A stretch of 64,000 nucleotides of DNA from an uncultured Opitutia bacterium (lineage in GTDB: Bacteria; Verrucomicrobiota; Verrucomicrobiia; Opitutales; Opitutaceae): NCBI GenBank assembly GCA_903834135.1, contig CAILHZ010000010.1:37062-101061 (forward strand). The letters run 5' to 3'. The notes beneath the pieces were generated by a model. It was not told where the DNA came from, made no database searches, and saw nothing but the letters and a program-made list of their open reading frames with translations. Below are positions 55,101 through 63,610 of this stretch, one piece after another; position 1 is the first letter of the stretch, and each line of letters opens with the position of its first letter. The position numbers and the translations under genes are program-made.

Positions 55101-55604
55101 GTAACATCAGGATTTGAACTGAGTGGTAATTACGGATTTGACAAAATCCTTCCAAACTGGGCTCGCGGACTAGGTGTTCGTTACACAGCTACTCGCGCAA
55201 CGCAAACTGGTGGTGGAGCTGAGGCTATTCAGTTCGTAGCCCAGAATTTAGCTCAAATACCATACAGTGCAGGTGGTGGTATCTCGTTAACACGGTCACG
55301 TTTTCAAATCATGGTGAACGGTAAATGGGATTCATTGCAGCGCTTAGCGTATAATGATTATACAACTGCTGGCGGACAATATGATCCACTTACATTCACT
55401 TACTTACTTCCTACGGTCCACGTCGATTTAGACTTAACTATAAATCTAACGCGCACATTGTCGTTATTTGTTAATGGTCGAGACATTAATAAATACAAGT
55501 ATGTGCTTGAGGAGTATAGTCCTTCGACGCCAAACTACGCAAAGAATCTCGAGAACGACTACTACCAGCCAGTATGGACTGCTGGTATCAAAGCTAAATT
55601 CTAA
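52176..55604 (+). CDS. Large TonB-dependent receptor with carboxypeptidase-regulatory-like N-domain (copy 2)
   Basis: An 1142-residue paralogue of the preceding receptor with the same layout: signal peptide ending near VSAQ, CarboxypepD_reg-like domain from TGSVVGRVQNGETEEYIYGA, IVKLDAFQVNV TonB-box-like segment, plug and barrel ending WTAGIKAKF. The stretch from MSNREIAINTQKYADNFK to SGAPSSSVPITFGGF is almost identical to copy 1, while barrel loops differ more. The copy 1 Gly/Pro-rich insert is replaced by a short NNSGGSS. It probably takes up a related but distinct ligand. A separate promoter and terminator flank it. Confidence 0.92.
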   Translation: MNPVNKISLNKCVWMLLALIAMIGTSLSVSAQTGSVVGRVQNGETEEYIYGARVQVVATQDAQTSKPVASVNNKVALSDQSGVFRLDGIPEGQVTLFITYLGLPTETVSATIKSGAEASIPDVQLRRQRKGNEIVKLDAFQVNVEKDMSNREIAINTQKYADNFKSVVSVDDLGFIADGSIANAMKYMPGVEMETDAYGYGTSISMSGAPSSSVPITFGGFAMTTSSDNNQGVNNSGGSSAVRTTQLMTLSLNNISRIEVNHTTLPDDPGSALAGSVNFVPKNAFELSHAQYQVVVYGASEQNEIGKSSFFGPMFKNVSNRFPGLNLSAIVPVNKKLGFSVNFSTNTVPKYIQKSRMYWNADYNTTTGTYLATPLNPDHYFLNWQNYDNIQSIYQKTNINFTVDYKLSDHGTLSASFTQAYNEMQWSDHQIRWGSTGDINLTTSTLATEYGSYSLGNQVVPAYAGGPLTTYTNVNGSAQIGVANIVQSWVNDDANRQMSLNYRYDYQGWKINFGNSYGNSRKQGRNLDANTPQIYNAQYNMRPLAQLEFYGVGANGFSSVLAKSVNGTLVNPLDINTFAAAGGFGTSWTYLNGAQSPNVYSSLPAVRIKPTWASDHTFESKGDMAKDLNLDGSIFKDMPTTVKVGYDFKEYSREQRLALNIGTNGQGYVYTGPLPLSAFTSPYSNTYLGGLGGGNATAINNATIAQDFLANPGNYQDNRPWADFSGGVNYDNRIEERVAASYVRFDTKLMNGRLKLAYGLRLERTMDNGAGLKINGYLKYPTNAAGQVVDKAGYPASVSGQDPDGSQQVFLPLPSSSTIAYAQSIYTALGSKSDHSYNNWFPSATATYNVTNDIIARVSVSQTVGRPDFGQLYPSLTTPDPTVAPGPTSQQIQFTNTGLLPWVSHNYGASLEYYAPDATWNVTLRAYRRFVSHPWNPNQIIPPAQATPLLAMYSINQADWPNTYVVTSINEPGVIVTSGFELSGNYGFDKILPNWARGLGVRYTATRATQTGGGAEAIQFVAQNLAQIPYSAGGGISLTRSRFQIMVNGKWDSLQRLAYNDYTTAGGQYDPLTFTYLLPTVHVDLDLTINLTRTLSLFVNGRDINKYKYVLEEYSPSTPNYAKNLENDYYQPVWTAGIKAKF

Positions 55605-55633
55605 GTAATTTACTGTTAGTTTGATACATTTTC

Positions 55634-55660
55634 AAAGCCGCTATTTATAGCGGCTTTTTT
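55634..55660 (+). terminator. Intrinsic terminator after receptor copy 2
   Basis: A 10-bp stem AAAGCCGCTA/TAGCGGCTTT with a TTTA loop, followed by further T, lies 29 bp after the stop codon. Confidence 0.92.
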
Positions 55661-55734
55661 AGTGTATCTATAAAATGTGTAAGCAGGCACTATTGGGCAC
55701 TTGTCCACGCAGCTTACGGTGTTAGGTTTAGCCT

Positions 55735-56574
55735 ATGCTTAAAACGAAGTATCTTATTTTTTCCTTACTAATTTCGCTTTGTTTACAATCGAGCGTAAGG
55801 GCGGGTGAAACAATAATACCTAGCCTGTATGTATGTGGTGATTCAACTGCAGCGAAAAACAAACTGCCTATTATTGGCTGGGGAGAAATGCTTGGGAATT
55901 ATTTAGATGTAAGGCATGTGCATATCGAGAATCGATCACGTGGGGGTAGAAGTGCACGCACGTTCATTACTGAGGGTCTTTGGGCATCTGTACGCAGTGC
56001 TATTAAGCCAGGAGATATCGTGATTATACAATTTGGACATAATGATACGTTTAGTAAAATAAGTACTGCTCGCTATGATTTGCCTGGGTTAGGAGACGAG
56101 ACGCAGCAAATAGAAGAACCAAAAACAAAAAAACCATATACACTTCATACCTACGGCTATTATATGCGTAGTATGATTAGTGAGGCAAAAGCTGCTGGAG
56201 CGAAGGTGATTGTCTTAGGATCTGTACCTCGTTGTAACTGGAAAAATTCAAACGTTATTCGCGACGAGGGCCAGCATGTGACTTGGGCAAAGCAGGTTGC
56301 CAGTGCGCAGTCCGTTCAATTTGTGGACGTAAATGATGCGATTGCTCGAGTCTACGAAAAAATTGGGCCAGAAAGGATAAAGGCACGTTATTTTCCGCAG
56401 GACAATACCCATACTAATCCAGATGGTGCTAAACTCAGCGCTGCAATTATTACACTTGGGTTAGCTAATCTCAAAGATCCTACTATAGAGCTTTTTATAA
56501 CTGAGACTTCATTGGCTAAAGCGAATGCAGTAATAGCTTCAGCCGAAGTGCTAGAGAAGCTAAAGCAAATGTAA
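55735..56574 (+). CDS. Secreted SGNH hydrolase, rhamnogalacturonan acetylesterase-like (CE12)
   Basis: A 279-residue esterase with a signal peptide (cleavage near VRAG). SGNH blocks are all present: YVCGDSTAAK with nucleophile Ser37, the Gly-containing NRSRGGRSARTF (block II), GHND at 101-104 (block III Asn) and DNTHTN around 223-228 (Asp/His). The RSRGGRSARTF form is typical of rhamnogalacturonan acetylesterases such as YesT and RgaE, which remove acetyl groups from pectin backbones. It lies behind the receptor pair after a terminator and supports a pectin-related locus. Confidence 0.88.
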   Translation: MLKTKYLIFSLLISLCLQSSVRAGETIIPSLYVCGDSTAAKNKLPIIGWGEMLGNYLDVRHVHIENRSRGGRSARTFITEGLWASVRSAIKPGDIVIIQFGHNDTFSKISTARYDLPGLGDETQQIEEPKTKKPYTLHTYGYYMRSMISEAKAAGAKVIVLGSVPRCNWKNSNVIRDEGQHVTWAKQVASAQSVQFVDVNDAIARVYEKIGPERIKARYFPQDNTHTNPDGAKLSAAIITLGLANLKDPTIELFITETSLAKANAVIASAEVLEKLKQM

Positions 56575-56612
56575 AAGCCTTTATACTTATTCTGAGTATG
56601 AAGCTCAGTGTA

Positions 56613-57029
56613 TTAAGGCTTCGTTATAACGCGAGTCACGCTCCAGGTGCCTGTAGCAGGCTCTTCTGAAGGATTATTGATATACGTACCTTTAATCTGA
56701 TCTCCCACAAGGGTACCCGTTAACTTAGTTGTACCGCTTGTACTTTGAATTTCCCAATCTAAGATTATTGTGAATTTATCTCCATCGATTACCAGTGACT
56801 CAGTTTTTGCATGGACGTCAGTATCGTTGAAAGTAAATGAGCTTACTGCACTTAGTTTTTTGTCCTCCGCCTCAGTAATTGTAAAACGTAAGTTACCACC
56901 TGCTGCACCTGCTGATTCCCAGCGGCCATTAAAAATACCCACAAAAGGGGATTTAGGGGAAAGGCAAAAAGAAGCGCAGGCAGATAAGCATACAATTAAA
57001 GCTAGAGATGAGAATAATTTTTTAGTCAT
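56613..57029 (-). CDS. Small lipoprotein, beta-rich, unknown function
   Basis: A 138-residue protein with a lipoprotein signal (lipobox LSAC, Cys18). The mature part is predicted to be mostly beta strands (NGRWESAGAAGGNLRFTIT, DKFTIILDWEIQS, TKLTGTLVGDQIKGTY), resembling small lipocalin-like or DUF-type envelope proteins that begin with F-x-G-x-W-x-G. I do not recognise a named family. It is a single minus-strand gene converging on the esterase gene. Confidence 0.7.
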   Translation of the reverse strand: MTKKLFSSLALIVCLSACASFCLSPKSPFVGIFNGRWESAGAAGGNLRFTITEAEDKKLSAVSSFTFNDTDVHAKTESLVIDGDKFTIILDWEIQSTSGTTKLTGTLVGDQIKGTYINNPSEEPATGTWSVTRVITKP

Positions 57030-57225
57030 AGCTATGATTATGATTTTAAGTATTACAGTATAGAGGTGTCCGATACGATGGATTTAAGAGCCTCAACCTT
57101 CAAGACGTATAACTCCATACCTGACGTAAATATATCACTATAGCCCTTAATAGAGATTGCGGAGATTTTTTTAAGAAATTAAGTTTTTATCTTATCTTTA
57201 GCCTTAATATTGGGACTTATTTTTT

Positions 57226-58497
57226 ATGAAATCTACTCTTTGCGTTTTGATCGCTATACTAGCCGGTCTTATGTGCCATTCTGCTTCTGCTCAAACGGCA
57301 GCTCTTAAACCTGCAGGGCCTAAACCAATTGTAGCTAAGGCACGGGTTCCCTTGATGGAAGACTTTGGAAATCTTAAGTCTGGTTCAGTGGTGCCTGATT
57401 TTGCATTAAAGACTTCTGAAGGCAGGGACGCTAATTTTTATGACTACTCAAAGGGTAAGGTGACGATTTTTAGTCTTTGGCCAGCAGTGAGTGGACCACC
57501 TGAGAAGTTGTTAGAATTCTTTAACACACTTGCTACTAAATATGCATCCTCTGGAGTCCAAATGTTGGGTATAGCAGTATATGGAACTAACGTGGATGTT
57601 CAGGCTTGGAAGGATAAAAATGCAGGTAAATTTACATTCCCAGTTACACTAGATCCGCTCGGTAAATATAGTCTTCCTACAAAAACTCGTGACAAGATGA
57701 CAGTCGATGAGCTTAAGGCAGAGAGGGCTCGTTCAACAGAGTTTTACAGTAAAACAATCTCTATGCGTTTAGGGGGTAAGATTACTCCTGTACCAACGAT
57801 TGTGGTCGTTAACGCAGAGGGTCAGTTAGTGGGTTGGACATTGGGTATGTTACCAAATGTGAATGATGGCGTTGAAAACTTACTTCTCAGAGCTGGTTTA
57901 AAGTTAGCGCCAGAAGATATGCCATCCAAAGTATATACTTCTGCTGAAACTAAAATAGTCCCAACTAAAACAGCTATGCCAAAACTTTTAGAGATTGGTG
58001 CAAAAGCACCTGATTTTACAGTAGTAGATCTTGAAGGTCACCCTGTTAAATTATCCGACTATTTGGGTAAAGTAGTTGTTATAGATTTTTGGGCAACATG
58101 GTGTGGTCCTTGTATAGCTTCAATGCCACATACCAATGAAGTAGCAAAGACCTACAAGGACCAAGGCGTTGTTGTACTTGGATCTTGTACCAGCGATACA
58201 CGCGAAAACTTTGAAAAATGGGTTAAAACCAATCAGGCTAAATATTCTAATTTCATATTTGCCCATGATCCTGCGGGTCGCACACCTGCAACCATTGCGA
58301 TTAAGCAATACGGTGTTACAATGATACCTCACCAATATATTATTGATCGTAACGGCATTATTGCTGGGCACTGTGTAGGCTATCTTCCAGGAGAGGTACT
58401 TCTAGAGGCCCAAATTGCTCGAGCTGGCATTAAAGTAGATCCAGCGATCCTAGCTAAAGCGCAAATTGATCAACAAAAGCGCGATTTAGACCACTAA
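57226..58497 (+). CDS. Secreted double redoxin (TlpA/AhpC-TSA-like), N-domain lacks CxxC
   Basis: A 423-residue protein with a signal peptide (cleavage near ASAQ) and two thioredoxin-fold domains. The second (about 258-410) has a canonical FWATWCGPC with Cys293 and Cys296 and the cis-Pro segment MIPHQYIIDR, typical of TlpA-type periplasmic thiol oxidoreductases. The first (about 50-225) aligns with the fold (VPDFALKTSEGRDANF, VPTIVVVNAEGQLVGW), but the active site is WPAVSGPP without cysteines. The first domain may bind a partner while the second does redox chemistry. It appears monocistronic. Confidence 0.85.
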   Translation: MKSTLCVLIAILAGLMCHSASAQTAALKPAGPKPIVAKARVPLMEDFGNLKSGSVVPDFALKTSEGRDANFYDYSKGKVTIFSLWPAVSGPPEKLLEFFNTLATKYASSGVQMLGIAVYGTNVDVQAWKDKNAGKFTFPVTLDPLGKYSLPTKTRDKMTVDELKAERARSTEFYSKTISMRLGGKITPVPTIVVVNAEGQLVGWTLGMLPNVNDGVENLLLRAGLKLAPEDMPSKVYTSAETKIVPTKTAMPKLLEIGAKAPDFTVVDLEGHPVKLSDYLGKVVVIDFWATWCGPCIASMPHTNEVAKTYKDQGVVVLGSCTSDTRENFEKWVKTNQAKYSNFIFAHDPAGRTPATIAIKQYGVTMIPHQYIIDRNGIIAGHCVGYLPGEVLLEAQIARAGIKVDPAILAKAQIDQQKRDLDH

Positions 58498-58602
58498 GAG
58501 GTCCAACCTCTGAGTTGAATAGGTGGGTAAGGCTTAGCTATAAGCGTTTGATTATACTAGGCCTCTTGACCCTTAAAACAGGTTGTACAGCATGCTACAA
58601 GC

Positions 58603-60846
58603 ATGCCCCAGAGTACATTAAGACTCATTAAACATCCTTGGTTTTGGATAGCTGTTGAGCTTTTGATTGTGCTAGTCGCAGGTATCTATGTTTATGCACC
58701 AGCCCTTCACGGTTTATGGCTTTGGGATGATTCTGCAGAAATTACAAATAACGTATTTCTGCATGATTTGTCTGGTTTAGGAAAGATATGGTTTTCAACT
58801 GCTGAACTAGATTATTTTCCACTTAAAAGTACAGTGCAGTGGGTGAGTTGGCAGTTGGTGGGTAACAATGAAACCTATTATCATGGGCTAAATATTGTAA
58901 CACATTTAGTTTCCTGTGTACTGATTTGGAGATTGCTTCACGTATTGGGTCTTAGACTCAGCTGGCTGGGTGGGCTACTTTTCGCAATTCATCCATTTGC
59001 GCTCGAATCTGTAGCTTGGATCTCTGAACTAAAAAATACACTTTCACTGATACCTCTGATTCTTGCACTGTTAGTATTTATCTCTTTCGAAGCTAATCCA
59101 ACTCAAAGAAGAAAAGATTATTATATTTCATTGCTACTCTTCATAGCAGCTATGCTCTGCAAGAGTTCTGTAGTTATGTTTCCTGTAATTTTACTGCTGT
59201 ATCTATGGTACAGACGCGGGAAATTTGGTTCAGCTGAAATTAAGCTCAGTATCCCTTTCATTAGTGTATCGATAATACTCGGGCTAGTAACACTGTGGTT
59301 TCAGTCAAACCGTGCTCTTGCAGGTATGCATTTACCAGAGCAGGGGATATTGATTCGTCTACACACTGCACTTCAGGCTAGTATATTTTATATTTCAAAA
59401 GTGGTTTTTCCTGTGGGACTTATTCCTATGTATCCGCATTTACCTCATTGGGGATCATGGCAAGTGAGTATTCTTCCAGGAGTTATCACACTTATTTTTC
59501 TAATACTGATTGCAACCAAACAGCGCTTTACGTCACGCGGTCTACTCTTTGGAGTTTTATCTTTTTTGTTAAACTTAATCCCCGTACTCGGGTTTATCCC
59601 GATGTCTTTTTTTAAGATTTCTGAAGTCGCTGACCATTTGGGGTATTTGGCATTAGTTAGCGCTGTATGTCTTGCAGTGGCAGGATTAGATTATCTGTAC
59701 TATCTTATAAAAGATCGTTACGTGGTGACTTGGGTAGGCTTAGTTGCACTAGTAGGTTTAATTTTAACACTAATACAGGCTTCGCATACGCATGCAGCGA
59801 TATTTAAAAGCTCTGAAACATATTGGAGGTATACCCTTGATGAAAATCCAAAGGCGCATGGCGCAGCCTATAATTTAGGATGGTATTACACTTCTCAGCC
59901 CGATGGCTTATCTCTTGCTGAAGCCTACTATAAAAAAGCATTAGATATTAAACCTGATTTTTTTGAAGCCGAAGAAAATTATGCAGGAGTCTTAGCGCTT
60001 ATGCCTGGCCGAAATGAGGATAGCCTTGTGCATTTCAAGAAAGCAGTCGCACTTGGACCAGATCATCCCGAAGTGCATAATAATTACGGAGCAACACTTC
60101 TTGATATTAAGGGTCATTTACCTGATGCGGTAATGCAGATTCAGGAAGCCATAAGGCTAAATCCCGACTATGCAGATGCGCATGATAATCTTGGCATTGC
60201 TCTAGCAAGTTTACCAGGCCGCATGCATGAAGCATTACACGAATACGAGATGGCTATAAGGCTTGATCCAACCAACGCAAAAGCCCAGAGCAATTATGCT
60301 AACGCTCTTGCGCGAGTGCCTGGACGAATGTCTGATGCGTTAGCTCAGTACGAAGTAGCACTCAAGGTGAAGCCCGTACTTGCAGAGACGTACTACAATT
60401 ACGCTAATAAATTAATTAGCATACCGGGGCGTTTGCAGGAAGGTATTACCCACTACCTAGATGCAATTAAAATTAAACCTGATTTTGCTGAAGCGCATAA
60501 CAATGTGGCTTTAAATCTACAAACCCTTCTAGGAAGAAAAGATGAGGCCTTGATGCATTTTGCAGAGGCTGTGCGGATCAAGCCTAGTTATGCCGAGGCA
60601 CATTATAATTATGCTGAACTATTATGTCAGGATCCTGATAAAAAAGAGGACGCAATTAAACACTACAAAATAGCCGTTCTTCTTAGACCTGATCATTATG
60701 AATTATATTATAAAATCGCTATTTTGTATGCTAATCTAGGTCAGACGCAAAAAGCATTGGAAGAGCTTTCACTACTCCTTAAGATCGACCCGAGCTTTAG
60801 CCAAGCTCGCGATTTGTATGAACGGATTCGCACTGCAAAGAGGTAA
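58603..60846 (+). CDS. TMTC-like multipass membrane protein with C-terminal TPR array
   Basis: A 747-residue protein. About residues 15-410 hold roughly ten transmembrane segments with YAPALHGLWLWDDSAEITNN and HPFALESVAWISELKNTLSL, resembling GT-C/O-mannosyltransferase (PMT/TMTC) proteins; the WDD acidic pair is in the expected first loop. Residues 420-740 form a TPR array. Several repeats are 35 residues long with an inserted PGR turn (SLPGRMHEAL, RVPGRMSDAL, SIPGRLQEGI) instead of the usual 34. It may glycosylate exported proteins, with the TPR part binding partners. Sugar donor and target are unknown. Confidence 0.8.
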   Translation: MPQSTLRLIKHPWFWIAVELLIVLVAGIYVYAPALHGLWLWDDSAEITNNVFLHDLSGLGKIWFSTAELDYFPLKSTVQWVSWQLVGNNETYYHGLNIVTHLVSCVLIWRLLHVLGLRLSWLGGLLFAIHPFALESVAWISELKNTLSLIPLILALLVFISFEANPTQRRKDYYISLLLFIAAMLCKSSVVMFPVILLLYLWYRRGKFGSAEIKLSIPFISVSIILGLVTLWFQSNRALAGMHLPEQGILIRLHTALQASIFYISKVVFPVGLIPMYPHLPHWGSWQVSILPGVITLIFLILIATKQRFTSRGLLFGVLSFLLNLIPVLGFIPMSFFKISEVADHLGYLALVSAVCLAVAGLDYLYYLIKDRYVVTWVGLVALVGLILTLIQASHTHAAIFKSSETYWRYTLDENPKAHGAAYNLGWYYTSQPDGLSLAEAYYKKALDIKPDFFEAEENYAGVLALMPGRNEDSLVHFKKAVALGPDHPEVHNNYGATLLDIKGHLPDAVMQIQEAIRLNPDYADAHDNLGIALASLPGRMHEALHEYEMAIRLDPTNAKAQSNYANALARVPGRMSDALAQYEVALKVKPVLAETYYNYANKLISIPGRLQEGITHYLDAIKIKPDFAEAHNNVALNLQTLLGRKDEALMHFAEAVRIKPSYAEAHYNYAELLCQDPDKKEDAIKHYKIAVLLRPDHYELYYKIAILYANLGQTQKALEELSLLLKIDPSFSQARDLYERIRTAKR

Positions 60847-60907
60847 GGTTACTGCGATTAAGGATTGGCTATTGGGGCTTATAGTCGCATGGTTTAATAC
60901 GCTACTT

Positions 60908-60919
60908 AACCTATAGGTT
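60908..60919. promoter_or_regulatory. 12-bp palindrome before the beta-lactamase-fold gene
   Basis: AACCTATAGGTT is perfectly symmetric and ends eight bases before the ATG at 60928. It may be an operator or chance. Confidence 0.25.
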
Positions 60920-60927
60920 TAACTTTC

Positions 60928-61848
60928 ATGATACGTATTATTATAGGCTTACTACTGCTAATCGCAGTTAATATTATGAGTGCTGCTCAATCCAATGACT
61001 TACTCCAAGCTATTGTAACGAAAGCTGTAGTACAAACACGCCATCAATTTCAAAAGCCAGAACTTAAAGAAGATCAGTTAGCAGTTACTGTACTTGATTT
61101 AAATCAGAAGACAATTGCTCGTGCATCAGTAAATGGAGACCAGCGTTTTTATCCTGCCAGTATTATTAAACTATTTTATCTCGTAGCAACGCATAGATGG
61201 CTAGAAGACAAAAAACTTTCACAAACAGATGAATTACGTCGTGCGATGCATGATATGATTGTTGATTCATCTAATGATGCTACAGGTTATATCGTAGATA
61301 TGCTTACGGGCACCACTGCAGGACCTGAACTTTCACCAGCAGACCTAGAATTATGGAGTCAGAAACGTGATGTCGTGACTCATTATTATACATCCCTTGG
61401 ATTTACTAACGTTAATGCCAATCGTAAGCCCTGGGGTGATGGACCCTTTGGAAGAGAATCTCAGGCTCAAAAAGTGCATGCTCCAGAAAATAACTATTTA
61501 TCAACAAACGACACAGCTCGGCTACTCTCTGAAATTGCCCTTATGGAAAGCATCTCCTCTGATAGGTCTAAGCAGATGTTAGAGCTTTTAGATAGAGAGC
61601 CTTACCGTAAAAATCACATAACAAACTACCAAGCTACTGCGTTTTCTGCAGCAGGCTTACCTGCTAATACAAAGCTATGGTCTAAAGCAGGTTGGACCAG
61701 TAGCGTTCGCCATGATGCAATCTTAATTGAACTACCAAGTGGTAAGAGATATATTATTGTTACCTTTACGGCAGGTAAAGAGCATGCAACTAACCACACT
61801 CTTATAGCATCTGTTGTTAAGCGTATTGTAACTGAATTAAATAAGTAA
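60928..61848 (+). CDS. Class A beta-lactamase-fold serine hydrolase
   Basis: A 306-residue secreted protein with a signal peptide ending near MSAAQ. The Ser-x-x-Lys motif is ASIIK with Ser78 and Lys81, the SDN-type motif is SSN at 114-116, and the KTG-type motif is KAGWTS at 253-258. This is the class A beta-lactamase/D-alanyl-peptidase fold, but the Omega-loop ExxLN motif is not obvious, so lactamase activity is doubtful. Murein or ester hydrolysis are alternatives. It precedes the sigma/FecR genes by 44 bp and may be independent. Confidence 0.8.
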   Translation: MIRIIIGLLLLIAVNIMSAAQSNDLLQAIVTKAVVQTRHQFQKPELKEDQLAVTVLDLNQKTIARASVNGDQRFYPASIIKLFYLVATHRWLEDKKLSQTDELRRAMHDMIVDSSNDATGYIVDMLTGTTAGPELSPADLELWSQKRDVVTHYYTSLGFTNVNANRKPWGDGPFGRESQAQKVHAPENNYLSTNDTARLLSEIALMESISSDRSKQMLELLDREPYRKNHITNYQATAFSAAGLPANTKLWSKAGWTSSVRHDAILIELPSGKRYIIVTFTAGKEHATNHTLIASVVKRIVTELNK

Positions 61849-61892
61849 TTGGTTAGAACTTATTCTCTTAGGTCATTTTATTTTATAAACGT

Positions 61893-62417
61893 ATGAACCC
61901 AACTGATTTCACAGACCAAGCGCTTTGGTTTGAGACGGAAGTTCAGCCACATGCGCGTGCACTACGGTCTTGGCTTTTAGTACGTTTTCCCACGATTCCT
62001 GATGTCGATGATCTTGTTCAAGATAGTTTTACACGTATTTTAAAGGCTAAGGCTAAGGGTCCTGTGGGATCTTCTAGGGCACTTTTGTTTACGATAGCAC
62101 GTAATTTAGCGCTTGATGCAATACGTAGGCAAAAAGTAATTAATTTCGAACCTATTACGGATGATACCCCTTCATGCGTCTTAATAGATGACACAAATAT
62201 TATCGAATCTATCAGTAGACAACAGGAGCTCGAAATTTTGACCCATGCAATACAGTCTCTTCCCAGTCGTTGCCGCAGAGTTTTCACTCTACGTACGGCT
62301 TATGGCATGACTCTATCTGAAATTGCACAGCAGCTCGGAGTCTCCCTCAGCACTGTAGAAAAATCTATGGCACTTGGCACACGTCTTTGCGCTGAGTATT
62401 TCGCAAGTAGGCGCTAA
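61893..62417 (+). CDS. ECF-type RNA polymerase sigma factor
   Basis: A 174-residue sigma-70 family factor with region 2 (about 20-90, VDDLVQDSFTRILKAKA, RALLFTIARNLALDAIRR) and region 4 (about 115-170, LPSRCRRVFTLRTAYGMTLS then IAQQLGVSLSTVEKSM). The FecI-type order is supported by the FecR gene 7 bp downstream and a receptor with an STN domain after that. It would direct transcription of the receptor when an outer-membrane ligand is sensed. Confidence 0.93.
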   Translation: MNPTDFTDQALWFETEVQPHARALRSWLLVRFPTIPDVDDLVQDSFTRILKAKAKGPVGSSRALLFTIARNLALDAIRRQKVINFEPITDDTPSCVLIDDTNIIESISRQQELEILTHAIQSLPSRCRRVFTLRTAYGMTLSEIAQQLGVSLSTVEKSMALGTRLCAEYFASRR

Positions 62418-62424
62418 CGAATAG

Positions 62425-63462
62425 ATGAGTATTAACCCCCAGAATTATTTTTCAAAGAAGGCTTCAAAAAAAATTGATGATGAGGCTACCGCATGGCTTG
62501 CGAAAAGAGATCGTGGGTTAACTCCGCAGGAGCAGGATATGTATTTACAATGGCTGCGGTCTGACGAAAGGCATGCACAGGCCATGAAGCGTCATGCTGC
62601 TGTGCTTGAGCGAATGATGCAATTATATGCCTGGCAACCTGGTCAAAGCGCGAATCCTAATGCTGATTTATTTAAGCCTAAGCCTCTTAAGTCGTTTTTT
62701 ACAGTACCTCTATCTCTAGCTGCTGTAGCTGCAGTGCTTGTCTTAAGCTTTGTTGGTTTGAATCACAGGCATCAAAGTTCTCAAGCTATAGATCAAAGCA
62801 AAAGTTTTTTAAAAGTGAACGAGGTGATGGTGCTTCCTGATGGATCACGAGTTGAACTCAAAGATGGCAGCAACGTAATTGTTCATTTTAGCAACTCAGA
62901 GAGAAGAGTCAGACTTACGGGCGGTGAAGCTCAGTTTAAAGTATGGAAGGATTCTAAACGTCCATTCTATGTTGAAGTAGCTGGTATTGAAGTAAGGGCT
63001 GTAGGTACCGCCTTTAATGTTAAACTAGATGGAAGCGCTGTAGAAGTTCTTGTAACTGAAGGGAAAGTTAAGGTGCTTACAGAGTCCAGTCTTAGGCATG
63101 AAAACATAACCTTGGTGCCTATGCTCACTGCTGGTGAGAAAGCCGTTGTTCAACTGCCGAGTGCATTTGCCTTATTTCATTCGACAATCTCTCCTGTTAG
63201 CCCAGAAGAAATGAGTCAGCAGTTAGATTGGCAAGCGCCCCGGCTAAACTTTCATGAGACGCCTATGGCTGATGCAGTTGCTGAATTTAATCGTCTAAAT
63301 CAGCATAGACAAATCGTCATCTCCGACCCTTCCCTAAACTCCATTAAAATTGGTGGTACATTTCGCTCTGACAACGTAGAAGGTTTCGTGCGACTACTTA
63401 GAACGACACTCGATATAAAATCTGATGTTACTGCCGATGGTAAAACTAGCTTAAGACGTTGA
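62425..63462 (+). CDS. FecR-family anti-sigma/signal transducer with C-terminal STN-like domain
   Basis: A 345-residue protein. Residues about 15-70 are a cytoplasmic FecR N-terminal (DUF4880-like) anti-sigma segment (EATAWLAKRDRGLTPQEQDM, QWLRSDERHAQAMKRH). One transmembrane helix is near 92-112, a FecR beta domain spans about 130-225 (VLPDGSRVELKDGSNVIVHF, AVGTAFNVKLDG) and an STN-like module about 275-345 (LNFHETPMADAVAEFNRLNQ). It passes the receptor signal across the inner membrane to the sigma factor encoded 7 bp upstream. The STN-like end resembles the STN domain of the receptor that follows. Confidence 0.92.
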   Translation: MSINPQNYFSKKASKKIDDEATAWLAKRDRGLTPQEQDMYLQWLRSDERHAQAMKRHAAVLERMMQLYAWQPGQSANPNADLFKPKPLKSFFTVPLSLAAVAAVLVLSFVGLNHRHQSSQAIDQSKSFLKVNEVMVLPDGSRVELKDGSNVIVHFSNSERRVRLTGGEAQFKVWKDSKRPFYVEVAGIEVRAVGTAFNVKLDGSAVEVLVTEGKVKVLTESSLRHENITLVPMLTAGEKAVVQLPSAFALFHSTISPVSPEEMSQQLDWQAPRLNFHETPMADAVAEFNRLNQHRQIVISDPSLNSIKIGGTFRSDNVEGFVRLLRTTLDIKSDVTADGKTSLRR

Positions 63463-63610
63463 TACGTATTATTTTAGATGATTATTGTAGTTGCTTTTGG
63501 GCAGATTTTGGATGAGGTTAATTTAAGGTAAAATCTTTACGGTATTACCTCTATCATTCGTCTTATTTATGAGGCCTTTATCCCAAGGGCATGTTTTTAT
63601 ATTACACACT

